A stretch of 64,000 nt of DNA from an uncultured Alphaproteobacteria bacterium (GTDB lineage: Bacteria > Pseudomonadota > Alphaproteobacteria > HIMB59 > GCA-002718135). The position numbers were made by a program, and so were the translations under genes. Where the stretch lies: positions 1 through 64,000 of the forward strand of contig CACMQS010000002.1 in assembly GCA_902615845.1 (NCBI GenBank), read 5' to 3'. Below the pieces are notes generated by a model. The model saw only the letters and a list, made by a program, of their open reading frames with translations, searched no databases and was not told where the DNA came from. Of this stretch, positions 60,890 through 64,000 are shown piece after piece. Numbering within the stretch: position 1 is the stretch's first letter; the number at the start of each line of letters is the position of its first letter.

Positions 60890-61939
60890 ATGTTAACGAC
60901 TGTTATAGGCGCCTATCCAAAACCTAGTTATTTAAGAATAACTGATTGGTTTAATGCTTCTGGTGGTACAGATACCGAATACCCAACAAAATTTTATGAA
61001 GAAGAAATAAAAAAAATGGGCGATAATGTTGAAGAGTTATTTAATAAAGCTACCAAAGAAATAATTAGTGATCAGGAAGAATGCGGTATTGATATCCTAA
61101 CCGATGGTGAAGTTAGAAGAGAAAATTATATTCACTATCATTGTAGATATTTAGAAGGAATTGATTTTGCAAATCTTACAGAAAAAGTTGCTAGGACAGG
61201 GAATTATAAATGCTGGTTACCAACAATAACTTCAAAAGTTAAAGCAAAAGAATCTTTTTTAGTTGAAGAGTGGAAAAAAAATCAGAGTTTAACGAATAAA
61301 AATTTAAAAATTACTATACCTGGACCAATGACTATAACAGACACCATAGCAAATACATTTTATGATTCTGATGAACATATGGGTGAAGACTTAGCTGATG
61401 CTATTAATGTAGAAATTAAAAGATTGGTTGATGCAGGATGTAAATATATTCAAGTCGATGAACCGTTGTTTGCTAGAAAACCAGAAAATGCTCTTAAATT
61501 TGGAATCAAAAACCTAGAAAGATGTTTTAAGGATCTTAATAATCAAAGTATAGAAAAAATTACTCATATTTGTTGCGGTTATCCTGATAAATTAGATGCA
61601 GTAGATTATCCAAAAGCGCCTTTAGATTCTTACAGTAAAATTAGTAAAGATTTAGATGAATCAATTATAGATACAGTTTCTATTGAAGATGCTCATCGAT
61701 ATAATAATTTAAAATTTTTAAAAGATTTTAAACAAACAAAAGTTATTTTTGGTTTAGTAAAAATAGCAAGCTCTCAAGTTGAGACTAAGGAAGAAATTGT
61801 CTCAAGAATAAATGATGCACTAAGGTTTATTAATAAGGAACAATTAATTGTTGCACCTGATTGCGGCCTTGGTCACTTACCTCGAGATTTGGCAAAGATA
61901 AAATTAAAGATAATGGTAGAAGCTTCTAGTAGTTTCTAG
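60890..61939 (+). CDS. Core MetE-like cobalamin-independent methyltransferase
   Basis: 349 residues, the size of the catalytic C-terminal half of MetE with no N-terminal domain. The four zinc ligands of MetE align: His226 and Cys228 in THICCGYPD, Glu266 in VSIEDAHR and Cys325 in APDCGLGHLPRDL. IQVDEPLFARK and ITIPGPMTITDT also match. Core MetE enzymes move a methyl group to homocysteine or another thiol, and several take it from donors other than methyltetrahydrofolate. The donor is unknown; the co-transcribed sulfatase-like gene suggests a methyl-ester or sulfur compound, which is speculative. The stop overlaps alanine dehydrogenase by 4 bases on the other strand. Confidence 0.88.
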   Translation: MLTTVIGAYPKPSYLRITDWFNASGGTDTEYPTKFYEEEIKKMGDNVEELFNKATKEIISDQEECGIDILTDGEVRRENYIHYHCRYLEGIDFANLTEKVARTGNYKCWLPTITSKVKAKESFLVEEWKKNQSLTNKNLKITIPGPMTITDTIANTFYDSDEHMGEDLADAINVEIKRLVDAGCKYIQVDEPLFARKPENALKFGIKNLERCFKDLNNQSIEKITHICCGYPDKLDAVDYPKAPLDSYSKISKDLDESIIDTVSIEDAHRYNNLKFLKDFKQTKVIFGLVKIASSQVETKEEIVSRINDALRFINKEQLIVAPDCGLGHLPRDLAKIKLKIMVEASSSF

Positions 61940-63051
61940 TGGACTAAAGTTTCTGGATTAGCATAATCATAATTTAAATCATCAGCAATAGCTTTATATG
62001 TAACGGCACCTTTAAAAATATTTAAACCATTCATAAAATTTTTATCATTTTTTAACGCATCTTTAAAACCGTTCGATGCTAAGTTTTGAATAAATGGTAA
62101 AGTGACTGCATTTAAAGCAAGCGTGGAAGTTCTAGGAACTCCACCTGGCATATTTGCAACACAATAATGAACAACATCATCAACAACATATGTAGGGTTT
62201 GCATGAGTTGTTGGTTTACTAGTTTCAACACAACCACCTTGATCAATTGCAACATCAACAATTACAGATCCACTTTTCATCTCTTTTATCATGTCCTTAG
62301 TTATAATCTTTGGAGCATTAGAACCTGGAACAAGTACGCCACCAATTAGTAAATCACATTCAGAAATATAATCTTTTAGATTTATTTTATCACTGTGTAG
62401 TGGTTCTATTTTATCACCAAATTTTTCTTGTAATTCTTCTAATCTTTTTTCTGATTTATCAACGATGAAAACTTTTGCTTGCATACCTGTGGCAATTATT
62501 GCTGCATTTTCACCCACAACACCTCCACCTAAAATTAAGACTTTTCCAGGTTGAACCCCAGGAGCACCTCCTAAGAGTAAACCACTTCCACCCTTATGTT
62601 TTTCAAGTGAATAAGCACCAGCTTGAATCGACATTCTGCCGGCTACAGCACTCATAGGTGCAAGAAGTGGTAACTTATTATTATGATCACTTACTGTTTC
62701 ATAAGCTATACAAATCGAATTTGAATCAATTAAACCCTTTGTCAATTCTGGAGCTGCTGAAAGATGTAAATAAGTAAACAAAATTTGGTTTTCTCTTATC
62801 ATTGCTACTTCATTCATTTGGGGCTCTTTAACTTTTACAATCATTTCAGAATCATTGAAAATATCCTCTGCTGAATTTACAATTTTTGCACCTGATAATT
62901 CATAATCACTATTGGAAAATCCGGCACCAATACCGGCATCTTTTTGAATTAGAACTGTATGTTTATTCTTTACTAATTCTTTAACACTTTGCGGAGTAAG
63001 CCCAACCCTAGACTCCTGAGCTTTTATCTCAGAGGGGACACCTATTTTCAT
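61936..63051 (-). CDS. ald: Alanine dehydrogenase
   Basis: 371 residues, the usual length. It oxidises L-alanine to pyruvate and ammonium with NAD. Features are MKIGVPSEIKAQESRVGLTP with Arg15, the Lys of IVKVKEP, the His of TYLHLSA, NAD-binding VLILGGGVVGENAA and the Asp of VIVDVAIDQGG. It shares a one-base overlap (TAATG) with the aminotransferase upstream on the same strand. This pairing recycles alanine from an omega-amino acid:pyruvate transamination and releases ammonium. Confidence 0.96.
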   Translation of the reverse strand: MKIGVPSEIKAQESRVGLTPQSVKELVKNKHTVLIQKDAGIGAGFSNSDYELSGAKIVNSAEDIFNDSEMIVKVKEPQMNEVAMIRENQILFTYLHLSAAPELTKGLIDSNSICIAYETVSDHNNKLPLLAPMSAVAGRMSIQAGAYSLEKHKGGSGLLLGGAPGVQPGKVLILGGGVVGENAAIIATGMQAKVFIVDKSEKRLEELQEKFGDKIEPLHSDKINLKDYISECDLLIGGVLVPGSNAPKIITKDMIKEMKSGSVIVDVAIDQGGCVETSKPTTHANPTYVVDDVVHYCVANMPGGVPRTSTLALNAVTLPFIQNLASNGFKDALKNDKNFMNGLNIFKGAVTYKAIADDLNYDYANPETLVH

Positions 63052-64000
63052 TATCTGTCATGCATATAGTTTGAGATACCTGTTCTTAATTTTTCAATTA
63101 TCTCATCAATATGTTTTTTTTCACAAGTAAATGGAGGTGCAACAATTAAACAATCACCTGTTGCTTTCAAGCTTAAGCCTGCTTCAAATAATTTTTTAAA
63201 ACAAGCATATCCAGCTTTGCCTAAACGCTCATCCATTTTAATATCAATTCCTCCCATCATTCCATATCCTCTTATATCAGTAATGATATCTAAGTCTTTC
63301 AAGGTAAATAAACCATCTAAGAAATATGGAGACATATCTTTTGCTCTATTAAATAAATCTTCTTTCTCGATTATATCTTGCATTGCTAAACCTGCTGCCA
63401 TTGAAACAGGGATAGCAGAATAAGTATAACCATGAAAAAATTCTATAGCTCCTGTAGGTGAAGCATCAACAATAGTATCATAGATATGATCACGTGAAGC
63501 TACTGCTCCTAAAGGTACAACACCATTAGTAATTGCTTTAGCCATTGTCATGATATCAGGACAAACATCAAAAGCTTGAGCTGCAAATGGAGCGCCCATT
63601 CTTCCCCAGCCAGTAATAACTTCATCAAAAATTAAAAGAATTCCATGTTTGTCACAAATTTCTCTTAGTCTTTTTAAATATCCTTTTGGCGGAACTAAAG
63701 TTCCTGTTGATCCTGCTACTGGCTCAACAATACATGCAGCAATATTTTCTGCACCAATATTACCAGCAATTCTTTCAAGATCGTCTGCTAGATCAGCACC
63801 TGTTTCAGGTTCGCCTTTTACAAATAAATTTTCAGTTAAATGAGTATGTCTTAGATGATGTACATTTGGCATTAGAATATTTGAGAAAGTTTTTCTATTA
63901 GCAATCATTCCGCCAACAGAAATTCCCCCAATATTCATTCCATGATAACCTCTTTCTCTTCCTACTATGTGAGATCTATGGCCTTCTCCTTTTGCTTTAA
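63051..64000 (-). CDS. Class III aminotransferase (omega-amino acid:pyruvate type), 5' part outside the window
   Basis: 317 codons are visible; the frame stays open to the window edge without a start, so the N-terminal part lies beyond it. The first visible conserved block is RERGYHGMNIGGISVGG. LLIFDEVITGWGRMG and the PLP Lys in MTMAKAITNGVVPLGAV follow, then EFFHGYTYSAIPVSMAAGLA. This pattern fits beta-alanine:pyruvate and taurine:pyruvate aminotransferases rather than acetylornithine enzymes. With alanine dehydrogenase it would turn an omega-amino acid into an aldehyde and free ammonium. If the substrate is taurine, the aldehyde is sulfoacetaldehyde, the same compound as the comDE product. 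Confidence 0.88.
   Translation of the reverse strand, partial: KAKGEGHRSHIVGRERGYHGMNIGGISVGGMIANRKTFSNILMPNVHHLRHTHLTENLFVKGEPETGADLADDLERIAGNIGAENIAACIVEPVAGSTGTLVPPKGYLKRLREICDKHGILLIFDEVITGWGRMGAPFAAQAFDVCPDIMTMAKAITNGVVPLGAVASRDHIYDTIVDASPTGAIEFFHGYTYSAIPVSMAAGLAMQDIIEKEDLFNRAKDMSPYFLDGLFTLKDLDIITDIRGYGMMGGIDIKMDERLGKAGYACFKKLFEAGLSLKATGDCLIVAPPFTCEKKHIDEIIEKLRTGISNYMHDR

Noticed and set aside
1-64000. tRNA, rRNA, tmRNA, CRISPR arrays, insertion sequences, phage genes, toxin-antitoxin pairs, origin
   Set aside because: I looked in all gaps and found no cloverleaf, spaced repeats, transposase, integrase or terminal inverted repeats. Gaps are all short and AT-rich.

Overview
The window looks like a chromosomal segment of a small-genome, very AT-rich marine alphaproteobacterium. 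The alphaproteobacterial signs are a 5-aminolevulinate synthase (C4 haem route), HemJ, and a GcrA-type sigma-interacting domain. Coding is dense with many 1-19 base overlaps, only three short convergent or divergent gaps exceed 100 bases, and the proteins are rich in Lys, Asn and Ile. Many ABC transporters and cytoplasmic glycosidases beside housekeeping genes fit free-living oligotrophs of the SAR11-like or AEGEAN-169/HIMB59-like type; that placement is inference. I see no rRNA, tRNA, CRISPR array, insertion sequence, phage gene or replication origin, and no gene-free stretch over 300 bases.

Layout: 0-7 kb holds an AsmA-like protein, an AEC permease, a TPR protein, a TIGR03643/DUF2805 protein, a GST, a LysE exporter, YajQ, RmuC, a YqaA-like membrane protein and an M24 peptidase. 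7-12.2 kb is a peptide-type ABC operon. 12.3-19.6 kb carries nth and a haem block: hemCD fusion-hemE-hemH-hemF-hemJ on the minus strand, with cytochrome b561 and hemA diverging from it. 19.6-27.9 kb holds envelope and stress genes: a DMT permease, an exported pentapeptide-repeat protein, a MotA/MotB-like pair with a very long coiled coil, cyclopropane fatty acid synthase, a GcrA fragment with no DNA-binding domain, MsrA, a Nudix hydrolase and a peroxiredoxin. 27.9-43.3 kb is a carbohydrate region: ureohydrolase, GH29 fucosidase, aldo/keto reductase, UxuA, UxuB, SDR, UxaC-like isomerase, GH31 glycosidase and a MalEFGK-type sugar ABC transporter. All the glycosidases lack signal peptides, so imported oligosaccharides are cleaved in the cytoplasm and uronates go to 2-keto-3-deoxygluconate.

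43.4-59.2 kb is the most interesting part. A 13-gene minus-strand operon starts with an oligosaccharide-type family-5 ABC transporter. It continues with two Gfo/Idh/MocA oxidoreductases, a DMT permease and an aldose 1-epimerase, and ends with sulfopyruvate decarboxylase alpha and beta (ComD, ComE), a PfkB kinase resembling sulfofructose kinase YihV, and a 2-hydroxyacid dehydrogenase resembling (S)-sulfolactate dehydrogenase SlcC. A plus-strand pair facing its end encodes an L-fucose-isomerase-family protein and a third Gfo/Idh/MocA protein. Read together these suggest uptake and breakdown of a sulfonated sugar (sulfoquinovose-like) through sulfolactate and sulfopyruvate to sulfoacetaldehyde. 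An aldolase, a sulfolactaldehyde dehydrogenase and a sulfoacetaldehyde acetyltransferase are needed but are not in this window.

59.3-64 kb holds a cytoplasmic sulfatase/phosphonate-monoester-hydrolase-like enzyme paired with a core MetE-like methyltransferase, then alanine dehydrogenase coupled to a class III omega-amino acid:pyruvate aminotransferase that runs off the window edge. The last two form an amine-nitrogen release module of the kind used for beta-alanine or taurine.
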